Assembly (NCBI GenBank): GCA_032358165.1
Contig: JAALGY010000022.1
Location: forward strand, 186,001-250,000
From: Diplosphaera chodatii
Lineage: Eukaryota; Chlorophyta; Trebouxiophyceae; Prasiolales; Stichococcaceae
Direction: 5' to 3'
DNA length: 64,000 nucleotides
The notes beneath the pieces are model-generated. The model was not told the DNA's origin, did no database searches, and worked only from the letters and a program-made list of their open reading frames with translations. The position numbers were made by a program, and so were the translations under genes. Shown here one piece after another: positions 36,588 to 47,500 of this stretch. Position 1 is the stretch's first letter, and every line of letters starts with the position of its first letter.

Positions 36588-38116
36588 GGCTGGCTGCTCA
36601 AGGGCAATCTGTGCCGCCGCCGCTCCAGGCCGGCGGCAGGCGGCAGGGGCCCGCTGTGGCGTCGGCTTATGCTGCCACGACCACCTGCATCCAGCAGCGC
36701 CTGCTCAACAGGGTGAGGGCTCTGTCCACGCCCTAGGGCGAGGAGATCTCCACGATCAGGTGACACTGGATGGCTCCAGTACCAAGGCAGCAGCCCCGCA
36801 CCAGCTGCAGCGCCGCAACGCGCGAGACCCATACGAGGTGAAACTCAGTGATGTCAACCCAGCTAAAGGTGGTTTGGTGGCCGCTGGAGCGTGTGGAGCG
36901 TGGAGGCCGCTGCGTGCAGGTGGCCCCAGGTACTCAGGCCTGAAAGAAGCTGCCTGTACCAGCATGGCGGGCGCGGGCGAGGCAAGCAGCCGCGCTTGTC
37001 TGATGCTTGCAGGCGGCACTGCAGCAGCTTATCTGTGGGGCGCATTGGCGGCCGGGGCCTCAAGGACGGGGTGGCGAGTGTCCCTTCGTCAACACTGTGT
37101 ATGACTGAGATGGCCAACGAGGGCTGGGATCTCGGATCCCTAACAGACACCGCGCTCAGCGTTGAGCGCTGGAGATGCAGCGTGCCAACATCAGGCGCCC
37201 GCAGGCCGGCATCGGCACGCGTAGCGGAGACAGCGCTCTACGCAGTGTCAGTGTCAGCACTGGATGTTGGCACCTGGCAGCATGCCCGGCCACCGGCGAC
37301 TTTAACTCGAACCACAATGTAGCTCTGCGTCGAGCACAGCCACCGCAGCGGGGCACAGCAGCGGGGCGGGCTGATAAGTGGGACGGACACAAGCGCAGGG
37401 CTCACTCATTCATGGTCAGCAGCCCTGCACGGCAGACCCCGCTGATTGACTGCCAGTCGCAGTCACGGCGACGCGAGGTACAGCACCTTGTACGTGCGAT
37501 CGTTGGGGGCCCCGCCAAGGGTCCGGCAGGTACAGTCGCGGCTGACGCCCTTGGCGTCCCAAATAGAGCACCCCAACTCTGGTGCACAGCCTGCGCCAAG
37601 CCGCCAGACAATTGGCCAGCAAGCCTCTCAAACGCGTGCCAAAGGTGTAGTTGGGGCTGCAGCGTGCAACTCCTGTAATGCAGGCCGCGGCCACTATATA
37701 CACGGAGGGTCTCGGTGCCTGCCTTTCGGGCTTCCAGTCCGCCATGAAGGCTGATAGTAGACTGCTCCCAATCAAGAGCCTGCTTCCGGTCAATTCCAGA
37801 CTTTCCCGCTTTGTTCGGCGTTGTTCACAGCCCCTACGATCTTGTGTTTATGTCTTCAACCTGTAGGCAGGGAGACCTGCCGAGGGATGGCAACCTGAGA
37901 CCCAGTGGCTTAATGACACATTGGGCCTGGACTTCTCAAGTCCACCAGCTGGGAATCGGGATAGTCATCGCTTTATTCACGCTGGCTGCCTCCTAATCGA
38001 GGCGCTTTGCGTCGTACTTTCTACTTTCTACGATCGCAAACTGCACTCCAGTTATAATAATGCAACTCACACTTCCATTCGTCGTCATCCTGTGAAATCT
38101 GACGTGGTAAAATCGC
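36588..38116. other. Unresolved stretch upstream of SBP and RlmI-type genes, with a candidate plus-strand gene
   Basis: About 1.5 kb with coding-like composition in part. Plus-strand candidates are a piece starting VTLDGSSTKAAAPHQLQRRN (from 36761, after an acceptor CGATCAG) and a 143-codon open frame 36891-37322 (contains GRIGGRGLKDGVASVPSSTL). A second frame from 37175 stays open for 167 codons. No domain was recognised and no single splice model is convincing, so no gene is called. The last 300 bases have lower GC and are probably the RlmI-type promoter. Confidence 0.35.
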
Positions 38117-40731
38117 ATGATCACTGTGCTGCGCCGGTGCGCTGCTGCTGGCCTGCGCATTGACAAGCCCTGCAATCCGCAGCGGCAGCAGCTGCAGCAG
38201 TTTACGACCAGCAGCCGAAGCGCGCGCCTGAAGCAGGCCGGGAGGCCCTGCGCCTCGGCTGCACATCAAGATGCCTCACCTGCTGTATCGCAGCCGCTGG
38301 AGCTGCCGCCGCCGCCGCCGCTGAATGTCATTGAGGATGCAGCGGCGCAGCTTGGCGGTGCGTGCAGATGCGGTACCGCCATGGCCCGCACGATCGCCAC
38401 GGACACTGTTTTGACGTTAGTTTCGGACCTGTAGGTGAGCTGAGTTGATACTGCAGGTTTGCCGCGGGTGGTGCTCAAGCGGGGCAAGGCACGCCTCTTC
38501 CGGGAGGGCCAGCCCATGGTGTTCGGCGGCGCGGTGGACCGGATCGTCGGGCGGCCGGCGCCTGTGGCCGGCGACCCGGTGCTGCTGGCAGATGGCGCAG
38601 ACTCCGTCATCGGCTGGGGCATCTACAACCCGAACAGCATGTTCCGCGTCAGGTGAGAGGTGTGCAGACGATCAACAACCGACACACTGACGTCACCCCA
38701 TCCAGGTGCAGCGTGCAAAGGGAAGCACCCTAGCCGCAGCTTGCTGAGGGCACAGCGCATGACGGCTTGTGCATATGCAGGGTCCTGCAGCTGCTGTCGC
38801 ACGCGGCGGCCGAGCCCCACCTGGCCTGCAATGTGCAGGCGCTGCTGCGGTCGCGCATTGCGCAGGCTGTGGCGCTGCGGGCGGCACTTGGGCTGCCGTC
38901 CCCGCACACCAATGTGTACAGGCTAGTCAACAGGTGAGCATACGTACTGAGAGCAGGCTCATTGCTATTATGCACTGCAATGTCAGGCGGCACCGACGTC
39001 TGATCTGGCATGTGGGTGTGCAGCGAAGGCGACCGCCTTTCGGGTCTCATAGTCGATTGCTTGGGCAGCGTCGTCGTGGTCTCCTCGTCGTCCGCCTTCA
39101 TTGAAAGGTGCAAACCCGTGCAGTGCCCAGCCAACCGTGTAGGCTCTACATGCGGGGCGACTGTTGCCTGCGAGCACACCGCCACAGTGCACAAGTGTCG
39201 CCTGCGCACAAGTGGCAGTTGTGCACGATATGAGGCACTTCACACGCATCATGCCCTGTCGCAGCAACAAGGCGCTCGTCATGGAAGCTCTGCACCAGGC
39301 ACTGGGCACGAAAAACATTCTGTGGCGGCCATCAGTCAGCATGCTGCGAGAGGAGGGCATCGAGCTGCCGCCCGTTGAAGAGCCACAGCAGCAGCAGCAG
39401 GTGCTCTGCCGGTCATGTTGGCCTGAGGTTTTGCGTTCCAAAGCCTCTGCCTGCCAGGTCTATCTTGTCGTAACCCGCGGAAGTCTTCATGCAGGCAGCC
39501 CAGGCACAAGAGTCCGGTGTGCAATACTTTGCAGATCCGGCTGGCCAAAAGACAGGTGTGATGCCCCTGCTAACAAGGGCATTGTTCCACAGTGTGCACC
39601 GAGACCCTGTTCTGTGTGCACACTTTGCAACTTGCCACGAAACCTGGGATATAGTCTGATATGCCTGCAGGATTCTATGCGGATCAGCGGGACAGCCGTG
39701 CTCTGGTACAGCGCCTGTCTGCTGGGAAGCGCGTCCTAGACCTGTGCTGCTACACTGGCGGTTTTGCCATCAACGCCGCCATGGGCGGTGCCAGCAGTGT
39801 CACAGGTGATGCCGACGTGTGCAGCTTGCTGCCACAGCGCTCGAACCTGTACTTCTGGTCCGCTCTGGCGTCATCATGCTTGCTGGGGAGTGCTTGACAT
39901 GGGGAGTGCTAGACACCACTGGGCATGATGTTGCTCCGCAGGCGTGGACACCTCACGACCAGCGCTGGATCTGGCGCGCCGGAACGCTGCGCTCAACGGC
40001 ATCTCAGAGGACGTCTGCAGCTTCCAGCAGGCGGACGTGTCAGACTTCATGAAGCAGGCCCTGGCCGACGGCAGACAGTGGGACCTGGTGCGGTGTCCAA
40101 CAGCTGCTTGCGGTGTGACGGTGGTACATTTGCAGCGTGCTCGGCGGGTTGAGGGTCAAGTGCCTGCTGTCTGAATCTTGGGATGCACCGCATCAGGTGA
40201 TCCTGGACCCGCCAAAGCTCGCCCCAAACCGAAAGAGCCTGGAGCGTGCCACACGCAGGTGCGCGACGCATGCAGCAGCAGATTTCACGACTTGCGCTCC
40301 TGCATCGAAATGCATATATTCTCAGTCTGGCAGTCGTCAGATGCTGGAGGCGGCCACTCATTGAGGTGTGCTTGCTCAGGTACCGCACGCTTAACACTGC
40401 GGCCATGCGGCTGCTGCCTCCGGAGGGCGGCCTGCTGATGACCTGCTCCTGCAGTGGCGCAGTGGCGCAGAGCAGCGGCCACTTCCTTGGCATGCTGCGG
40501 GTGAGCGTGCTTGGCAGGCTGCACTATCGATGCAGCCCATGCTTGTTGTTGTTGTGTGTACGTTGCCGTATGCTTCCCCACGTACCCAGCCATACCATGC
40601 AGGCAGCAGCCATGGCGGCGGGCCGGCAGATTACTGTCGTCAGGGATGCAGGCGCTGCGCCCGACCACCCAGTGGACCCGGCATACCCAGAGGGGCTATA
40701 CCTGAGCAACGTTCTTGTATCAGTGATCTGA
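38117..40731 (+). CDS. RlmI/YccW-type S-adenosylmethionine-dependent rRNA (cytosine-C5) methyltransferase, organelle-targeted
   Basis: Enzyme of the RlmI family, which methylates a 23S rRNA cytosine; here probably plastid or mitochondrial rRNA. ATG 38117 begins an Arg/Ser/Gln-rich, acid-poor leader ([14 protein letters not shown]...) typical of transit peptides. A PUA-like part follows: [28 protein letters not shown] and [15 protein letters not shown] (38460-38655), then [19 protein letters not shown] (39027). The methyltransferase has [13 protein letters not shown] (39665), [17 protein letters not shown] (SAM motif I, 39730), [18 protein letters not shown] (39941), [16 protein letters not shown] (motif IV, 40197) and [11 protein letters not shown] (catalytic-Cys motif VI, 40433). 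The end is [11 protein letters not shown], stop 40729-40731. About nine exons. One exon near 39270-39400 has a short poly-Gln tail. Confidence 0.9.
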
Positions 40732-41190
40732 GGCCGTCCCTCAAAGCTGTCAAATGCATGGCGCCGAAGGCATGTTGCTGCGAACTGCAGTCAGGCCTGA
40801 TGATGTGTGAGCAACAGAGGTGTGATACAGCCATCAGCTTCGTAGCGAAAGGCGTGCCGTAAGACTGGTATACGGATACAAACGAAGCAGTACTAACACT
40901 GAAGAATGGTACAGAGCTGATGCACCAATTTGTTCACACTCAAAGTGCCTGACGTCACCTACAGCTGTTCATGACCCGTCAGCATGCATTGGCAGGGTGC
41001 GGGATATGCTGGGCAACGTTTTGGGTTTTGGTACGTGACAAAAGAGCGACAAGGTGTGACAGCAGGTGCTTTCAGCACATAAAAAATCAGTCAGCACATC
41101 TCACATCACAGATCGGTTTCGCACATCTATTATACATTCCGACGACGGTGAGATGATGTCGCACTTGGAGCTACCCTCTCTCCCTGTAGA

Positions 41191-41280
41191 CACTCCGCAC
41201 CCTGTACACACTCTGCACCCTATACACACTCTCTACCTTGTACACACTCTGCACCCTGTACACGATCTGCACCCTGTATA
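41191..41280. repeat. 18-bp tandem repeat, five copies
   Basis: Five end-to-end units with consensus CACTCTGCACCCTGTACA; copies 2 and 4 differ at one base, copies 1, 3 and 5 at one to four. A more degenerate unit may precede it (41169-41190). It lies in the 3' flank of the VIT gene. Confidence 0.85.
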
Positions 41281-41282
41281 CT

Positions 41283-41287
41283 TTACA
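41283..41287 (-). terminator. TGTAA polyadenylation-type signal of VIT gene
   Basis: TTACA on the plus strand reads TGTAA on the minus strand, 40 bases past the VIT stop and directly next to the tandem repeat. Confidence 0.45.
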
Positions 41288-41326
41288 AGCGACCTGCGGC
41301 CTTGCTGGCCTGTGACCTCGCCAAGG

Positions 41327-42205
41327 CTAGCTTTCTGCAAGCGCAAACAGCCGCCCGGCGCCATAGGTGATGCCGCCAGCTGCCCAGCCGCCCAGCAGCA
41401 CCCGCAGAGCTGGCACGATGGCGCCGGCCCCGCCCAGCCAGGCCCCAATCGCGCCGAATGCAAGCAGGGCGAATGTCGACGCGATGCACAGCGACACGAG
41501 GCGGTACACGTGGTCCTTGATGAACGCCGCTGCCAGCAGCGGGATTCCTGCGCCAACAACGAAGGAGATTGCGGAGCTGCCCGCAGCTTGCCAGGGGTTG
41601 GACAGCTCGTCCATGTCGATACCCAGCTCGTCGCGTGCGTGGGCGCGGATGACATCCTTGGTTGTCAGCTCCTCGGCGACCTGCTGAGCGAGGTGTGGTG
41701 ACAGCCCGCGTCCACGGTATATCTCTGCCAGCTCCCGCAGCTCGCGGCGCTGCGCCTCTGGGCCCTTGGCCTGCTCGGCCACCTCGCGCTGGATGTCGGC
41801 CTTTTCGGCGTCGCGCTGCGAGGACACGGAGATGAACTCGCCGACCGCCATGGACAGCGCGCCGCCCACCAGCCCCGCCAACCCCGCCAGCATCAGTGTG
41901 CTCTGCCCGTTGCTGCCGCCGCCCACGCCCAGCATCAGTGATGCAGTGGACACCAGCCCGTCGTTGGCGCCTAGGACGCCGGCGCGAAGCCAAGGCGCGC
42001 GCCCTGAGAAGTGCGGGTGCGGGTGGGGCGGGCTGGGCCCGTCGAACAGCGGGTCCAGGTCGCCCAGCTGCGACTCGACGTCCTCAGGCGCCGTGTTGAC
42101 GGGCTTCAGGCCCTCGGGCAGGGGGCCTGTTGCTGGCTGTGCTGGCACATCCTGGACGTGCACTGACCAAGGCTTTGCCTGTTTGTCTCTGCTGTCGCCC
42201 GGCAT
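41327..42205 (-). CDS. Vacuolar iron/manganese transporter, VIT/CCC1 family, single exon
   Basis: Membrane transporter moving Fe2+ or Mn2+ into the vacuole, by family. It is one uninterrupted frame of 292 residues from ATG 42205 (MPGDSRDK) to the stop at 41327. The upstream extension of the frame has only a GTG and looks like a 5' intron end (CTTGCAG just before the ATG), so 42205 is chosen. Order: hydrophilic N terminus of about 75 residues, helix 1 with the family signature GVLGANDGLVSTASLMLGV, helix 2 (LAGLAGLVGGALSMAVGEF), a Glu-rich cytosolic metal-binding stretch (REVAEQAKGPEAQRREL and AEELTTKDV), then three helices (SAISFVVGAGIPLLAAAF, VSLCIASTFALLAFGAIG and PALRVLLGGWAAGGITYG). Lack of coding introns is odd among such intron-rich neighbours. 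Confidence 0.93.
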   Translation of the reverse strand: MPGDSRDKQAKPWSVHVQDVPAQPATGPLPEGLKPVNTAPEDVESQLGDLDPLFDGPSPPHPHPHFSGRAPWLRAGVLGANDGLVSTASLMLGVGGGSNGQSTLMLAGLAGLVGGALSMAVGEFISVSSQRDAEKADIQREVAEQAKGPEAQRRELRELAEIYRGRGLSPHLAQQVAEELTTKDVIRAHARDELGIDMDELSNPWQAAGSSAISFVVGAGIPLLAAAFIKDHVYRLVSLCIASTFALLAFGAIGAWLGGAGAIVPALRVLLGGWAAGGITYGAGRLFALAES

Positions 42206-44547
42206 GGTGTCTACTGCAAGTGTAACGAGCGACCTTGTCACCTGCGCGGCTCAAGCTAGCATGGAGGATGCATTTGCCATGATACACCAGCGGGCGCACC
42301 GAGTACAGCCGGGACGTGTGAGTACAAGGGAGATTGAACTGCCCCCCTGTAAGTAGTCCCCCCTGCACATTCTGTCATCGACCCCTCCAACAATAACTAC
42401 TGTACAGTTTTGGAGCGCTCCAAACATCTCAGCGGCGTGCCCTGCTGTGGCAGCAAGCACTGTGTTCTGACGACGCCCAGAACATGCAGGGTCCCACCTG
42501 TCCCACCGCAACGGCGCCCCAACGGCTTGCACAGAGCAATATTTGCCCCCAGGCATACTACTAGTGTATCACGACTTGTTTCACTGAGTACGTTCATAGA
42601 CTACCCCGCTGACTGGGAGTGCAGTGTGCCCTAGTCAGCCGGAGAAAATACCCAGGCATACTACGCCAAGGCGCAAAACACGGCCTCTGAGCGTCCCTGT
42701 ACTTAGCGTTCAACTCAGCACGGCACTCAGTGTTTCTACCACGCCTTGTTGGTAGTCAACCGTGCAATGCCGTATCGTTCCAACGCGGTCCCCGTAAATG
42801 CCTGTGACGCTCTCAATGAGACACTGGTCAGCGCGAAGCGCAGCAACCCGACCGTATGCCATCGGAATCATGCAGCGCATCTGCTTTACGTTGCTTAGCA
42901 GTCGTGTTGGGCGTGCGAGACGCATCGCTGCTAGCCTTTGGCGCGGAAGGCGCGGAGTGCCACCGCCCGTCGGTCAGTGCTTCGACACGCTATATAGACC
43001 CACGCGGTGCATCGCGGTTCTGGCTTGCTTCTGGAGGCGCGTGTCAATGTCTCTGCGTCACGTGCGTATCAGCTTGCGTCCCTTGCTCGCGTGGCGTGGC
43101 ATTTCTACTGTCGACCCTGAACCGTTCGGTGCCTTCACCGTGAATCTGCCCACCAGACCCGCTGGCGACCCCTCGGCAAATTCTGCGCTCACTGATGCCT
43201 TTTCAATATCAGCTGCACACCTCTTGGCGCCTCACAAACGATCGCGGCAACACCCACCCGGCCCAGTTTTGTTATGCACCCCCGCATTTAAATCTGACAA
43301 TCGCCTGGGGGCCCAACTACCTGCGCACTACCCCAGTTAAAACCCTACTGTCAGCTTAGTTCGTAGAGGCCATGGATCTGTCTGACAATCATGAAAGATG
43401 ACGTGGCGGCATCATGTTGCCACCAAGACCCATCAGCAACGGCCACACGCCGAACGGACGCGCTCGCCTTGCGCAGCACATAAGTTTCGTTTGAGCTGAG
43501 CATCACGGAGCGTGCACACGACCGGCAGCGTACCGCGCATCTCCTGCTGCGCGCAGCAGGCCTGCATCACTTGGTGGCGGCCTTGCAGTCCGGCCGCAGC
43601 GCAAGCCGCCAACCTGGGAGTAGCGTGAGCTACACACGCTTACAGGTACACACTTCAATACCCAAAGCCATCATCTTTGTTATTCGCAGCCACCAACAAG
43701 ATTCTACCATTCACCGGTCGGTGCTTGACCTGTAACGCTGGGACTGGCCGTACCCTGGCTCGGGTCATCATACGAGGCATCAAGCTGTGTCGCCAAACTC
43801 TCTTGTGTACGGTGGCAGCCAGTGCCGCCCATCCCCGGCACTGTTCGTCGGCGTGCAGCCCGTTGGCGGTTTCGGCAGTCGCCTTTCACCAGGTCTCCGA
43901 GACGCTTTTTTGGTCGGTCCCCATCTTTGTACACGGGTAGAGGCAGTCCTGCGTCCGGTCCAGGTGGGTGTGGAGCAGTGCGGAGCGTCCGTGAAGCGTC
44001 AGCTTGCTGTGGATCCGGTCTCGCTGCGCAGTTGAGCGCCGTCCACTTCTCATGACACATGTGGCTCCTCGTCATCCGCAGCGGGCATCTGGGCGAGCTC
44101 GCAAGCCAGGATTCGTGGGCAAACCACTCCGCTGAGCAACACCATCCGTTATGCTGATGCCCCGCGGCTGGCCGAGATTGCTGACCTCTCCGTAAGCAGG
44201 TCACCCGACCTGGCGGTCAGCACACCGGGTGCAGGTGCAGCTGTGCAAGCCCGACGCTGCGAACCGACATTTCAGCATCATATACGCTTACAGCGGCTGC
44301 TGAAAGGCCTCCCCGGTGTCCTCCGTAGACGGGACAAAATAGTCGTCGGGACGCCTTCCGGCGTGGCCCTGCGCCGCAAACCTCACGGCGCGTGGCGGGT
44401 CTGCATGCATGCACCTTGGATGATCAAGAATAAAACAATCACCTCGTTCGTATCTCCATGCAGGCGGCGGGCAGCAGCGCCGGCATGCTGTCTGTGCCAC
44501 ACACAGCAGCACGGCTGTGGCGGCTTGCGGGCTGAAGCAGCAGCAGC
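42206..44547. other. Gene-poor 2.3 kb between VIT and NRPS genes
   Basis: Likely promoter region of VIT on the left and NRPS on the right. The left 1.3 kb has clearly lower GC than the genes and codon-like signal is weak. The longest open frame (42798-43340, plus, 180 codons) shows no domain. A perfect 16-base palindrome lies at 42409-42424. Near 44075-44186 a plus-strand piece ending TIRYADAPRLAEIADLS before GTAAGC resembles the first strand and helix of a GNAT acetyltransferase, but no further exons of such a gene are found before the NRPS start. Confidence 0.4.
42409..42424. promoter_or_regulatory. Perfect 16-bp palindrome upstream of VIT gene
   Basis: TTTGGAGCGCTCCAAA is its own reverse complement. 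It lies about 205 bases before the VIT start codon and 2.1 kb before the NRPS start. It could be a dimeric regulator site; no known motif is claimed. Confidence 0.4.
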
Positions 44548-47500
44548 ATGACAGCCGGCTCAGATCGGCGTCGGAATCAGCAGCTGACTGGTCCAACGGC
44601 GAACGGTCACGCTGACATCCGTCGCCGACACGACATTGGATCGGCTACGCACAGCAGCGTCAATGGCGCCGCAGACGGTGCCAACGGCAGAGGTGGCTCC
44701 TCTGTCAACGGCAGCGGCAGCAGCGGCAGCGACAGCATTCCTCATGACATTGGCTGCGTGCACCAGCTCTTCGAGCAGCAAGCGGCGGCGCGACCCGAGG
44801 CAGTGTGCCTCATCGCCGGCGACCAGCGGCTCAGCTACGGCGCGGTCAATGCCGCTGCCAACCAGCTCGCGCGCCGCCTGGCAGATGCTGGCGTGGCAGC
44901 CGACGTGGCCGTCGGCGTGTCGCTGCCCAAGTCGCCGCGGCTCTACATCTCGCTGCTGGCGGTGCTCAAGGCGGGCGGATGCTATGTGCCGCTGGACCCT
45001 GGGCTACCACAGGAACGCGTGGCCTTCATGCTGAGGCAGGCCGGCGCGCGCATGCTGCTCGCAGACCCAGACAGCAGCTTCAGCGACATGCCCAGCGTGC
45101 AGACGGTGCACGTCGGCGACCCGATGGCGGCTGACTGGCAGTGTGGCTCACTGCCAGCCAGCAACCTGCCATCACGGTGCATGCCGGCAGACCTGTACAG
45201 CATCACCTACACCAGGCAAGCGTTCAGAAAGGACACACGCATGCATGCGCACACTTGTTGCAGGACTATAGATCAGCACCTTGTGAGGCATCGGCCTCTG
45301 CAACCATTCATGCCGAGCACGAGGCTGTGGGTAGGTCCTGGCGCATCTGTTACGTTCAGTCAAACCCCAAGCAGCTGATCGAACATACTTTCCTGTCGCT
45401 GCAGCGGGTCCACTGGGCTGCCCAAGGGTGTGCAGTCGCTGCATATGGGACTGGTGCACCTGCTGCGGGAGTTCACGGCGCTTTGTCCTGCATTCCGCAC
45501 GGGCAACGCCACCTTCCTGCAGTCGATGGCCAGCTTCTTTGATGGCAGGTGAGGCTGCTGTCCAGGCAGATCCTTCTTCAAGCACCGGCCGTCAGACACA
45601 GCATGCATGCTTATCTGAGCTATCGAGCTGACTCTGCTGATTTGCTGTACACAGTGCAATGGACATCTGGTGGCCGCTCAGCATGGGCTGCAGCATCGTG
45701 GTCCCAGCGGAAGGCCAGCTGCAGGATGCAGACGTGATGCGCGCGCTCATCCACAAGCACAGCATTGGGTTCCTCATGATCATGCCAAACCACCTGCAGG
45801 CAAGTGTCAGCCAAGCCGGCCACATCAGCTGTCAGAGTCAGCCACATAAAGCACATGCAGGCTGTACCCACCAGGACAGTCCCGCAGTAGCCAGCAGCAC
45901 TACTAACTCATGCTCGAGCTCATACCCATGGCTCCTGCTCGGGCTGCAGTACCATAAACGCATGACGTGCTGCACATGCAGGTGCTGCTGGCCACATGCA
46001 AGAACCCGGTGCAGCTGTCCAGCCTGCGCTGCCTGGCACTCGGCGGCGAGGTGCTGAACCCGGAGACGCTGGCGCTGGCGCAGCGCATGCTCCCGCACGC
46101 CACCATCTACAACTGCTACGGCCCCACGGAGGCCAGCGTGATGGTCACAGCCTACGACTGCACCAGCGCGCCGGCAGCCCAGATGCTGTCGGTGCCCATC
46201 GGCAAGGCCATCCCGGGGACAGCGCTGTACATCCTGGACCCGAGCAGCCTGGAGCTGGTGGCGGACGGCCAGCCTGGCGAGCTCTGCGTGTCAGGCATCT
46301 GCTTGGCGCGCGGCTACGCAGGGCGGCCTGACCTCACGCAAGAGCGCTTCCTGCCCAACCCCCACTGTCAGCCTGGCGACTCATCAGTCGGGCGGTTCTA
46401 CCGGACAGGAGACCTGGTCTCACGGCTGCCGGACGGAAACATCAAGTAGGAGGAGCTTGCAGTGCTGCTCCCTTGTGCACGATGTGACGCGCTGCACAAA
46501 GCAGCATGCATGCAGAACGTCAGGAAGTCTGATCTAAAACCTGGTGAAGTCAAGGCACATCAGTGTCACACAGCTGACATCGATTTGGGATGCTGCCCTG
46601 CAGGTATTTGGGCAGGGTTGATGGTCAGCTCAAGCTGCGTGGTTTTAGGATAGAGCTCACAGAAATTGAGGCTGTGCTGGCGAGTGTGCCAGGGGTGGAG
46701 GAGGTTGCTGTCTCTCTCCAGGTAGGTGGCAGCGCTTGGGATCTCTGTTGATGACGTGAGGTACTTGGCAAGCAGCCAGATCTGCATGTTTGATGCCAGA
46801 TCCAACACGAGGCTCTGCCACACTTGCAGGACTCACCTGGTAGCTTGCGCTCGCTGCTGGTGGCATACTGCTCACCAGCTGCATCAGACCAGGACGCGAT
46901 GGCCGCTGCAGCACGCAAGCGGCTGCCGCATTACATGGTGCCAGTGGCCTTTGTGCCTCTGGATTCTTTGCCTCGGCTGCCTAATGGCAAGGTGCGCTGC
47001 TCACCACACCAAGGAGGCACACATTCACCCACTTGTTGCTGCAACTTCAGTGTCAGTGGATGTGCAGCTGCAGACGTCGGGGGTGGACTGCATGCAGGTG
47101 GACCGTGAAGCACTGCCTGCCATGGAGGGCGCCAGGAGCGGCAGTGCCGGAGACTATGTTGCTCCTGCCAACCCCACAGAGGAGGCTGTCCAGGCTGCAT
47201 GGGAGAACGTGCTGCAGACGTCTCCGATCAGTGTGACAGCCAATTATTTCCAGGTGCAGGCAGTTGGTGTAAGACATGCGCCGCTTCATGCTCCTGGTCA
47301 TCATGAAGCTGCGATTGTGCACATTCACAGGAAGCTGATGGAGTACCATGTGCTTGCGCAGCTTGGTGGCAACTCATTAGGAGCTGCCGCAATTGTTTCA
47401 TCTGTTCGTTCGGCTCTCGGCCAAAGGGTGGAAGTCGGCTGGCTCTATGAGAGCGAGACAATCAGGGGTGCGCACACCTTGGACGTTGCCCACTCAGTCT

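Larger units (their letters stand above)
40732..41326. other. Convergent intergenic region between RlmI-type and VIT genes
   Basis: About 600 bases between two facing stop codons, AT-richer than the genes and without a supported exon. It holds the 18-base tandem repeat and the minus-strand TGTAA signal listed separately. Confidence 0.5.

Noticed and set aside
42205..42241. Longer VIT start at 42241
   Set aside because: The codon is GTG, and the sequence before ATG 42205 looks like an intron end (CTTGCAG).
42798..43340. 180-codon plus-strand open frame
   Set aside because: No domain, Arg/Ser-rich mixed composition, lies in a lower-GC spacer and lacks codon signal like the neighbours.
44075..44186. 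Possible first exon of a GNAT acetyltransferase
   Set aside because: Only one strand-helix-like segment; no upstream ATG in frame and no following exons before the NRPS start.
44288..44596. Minus-strand frame ending in STEDTGEAFQQPL
   Set aside because: Overlaps the start of the well-supported NRPS gene on the other strand and shows no recognised domain or upstream exons.
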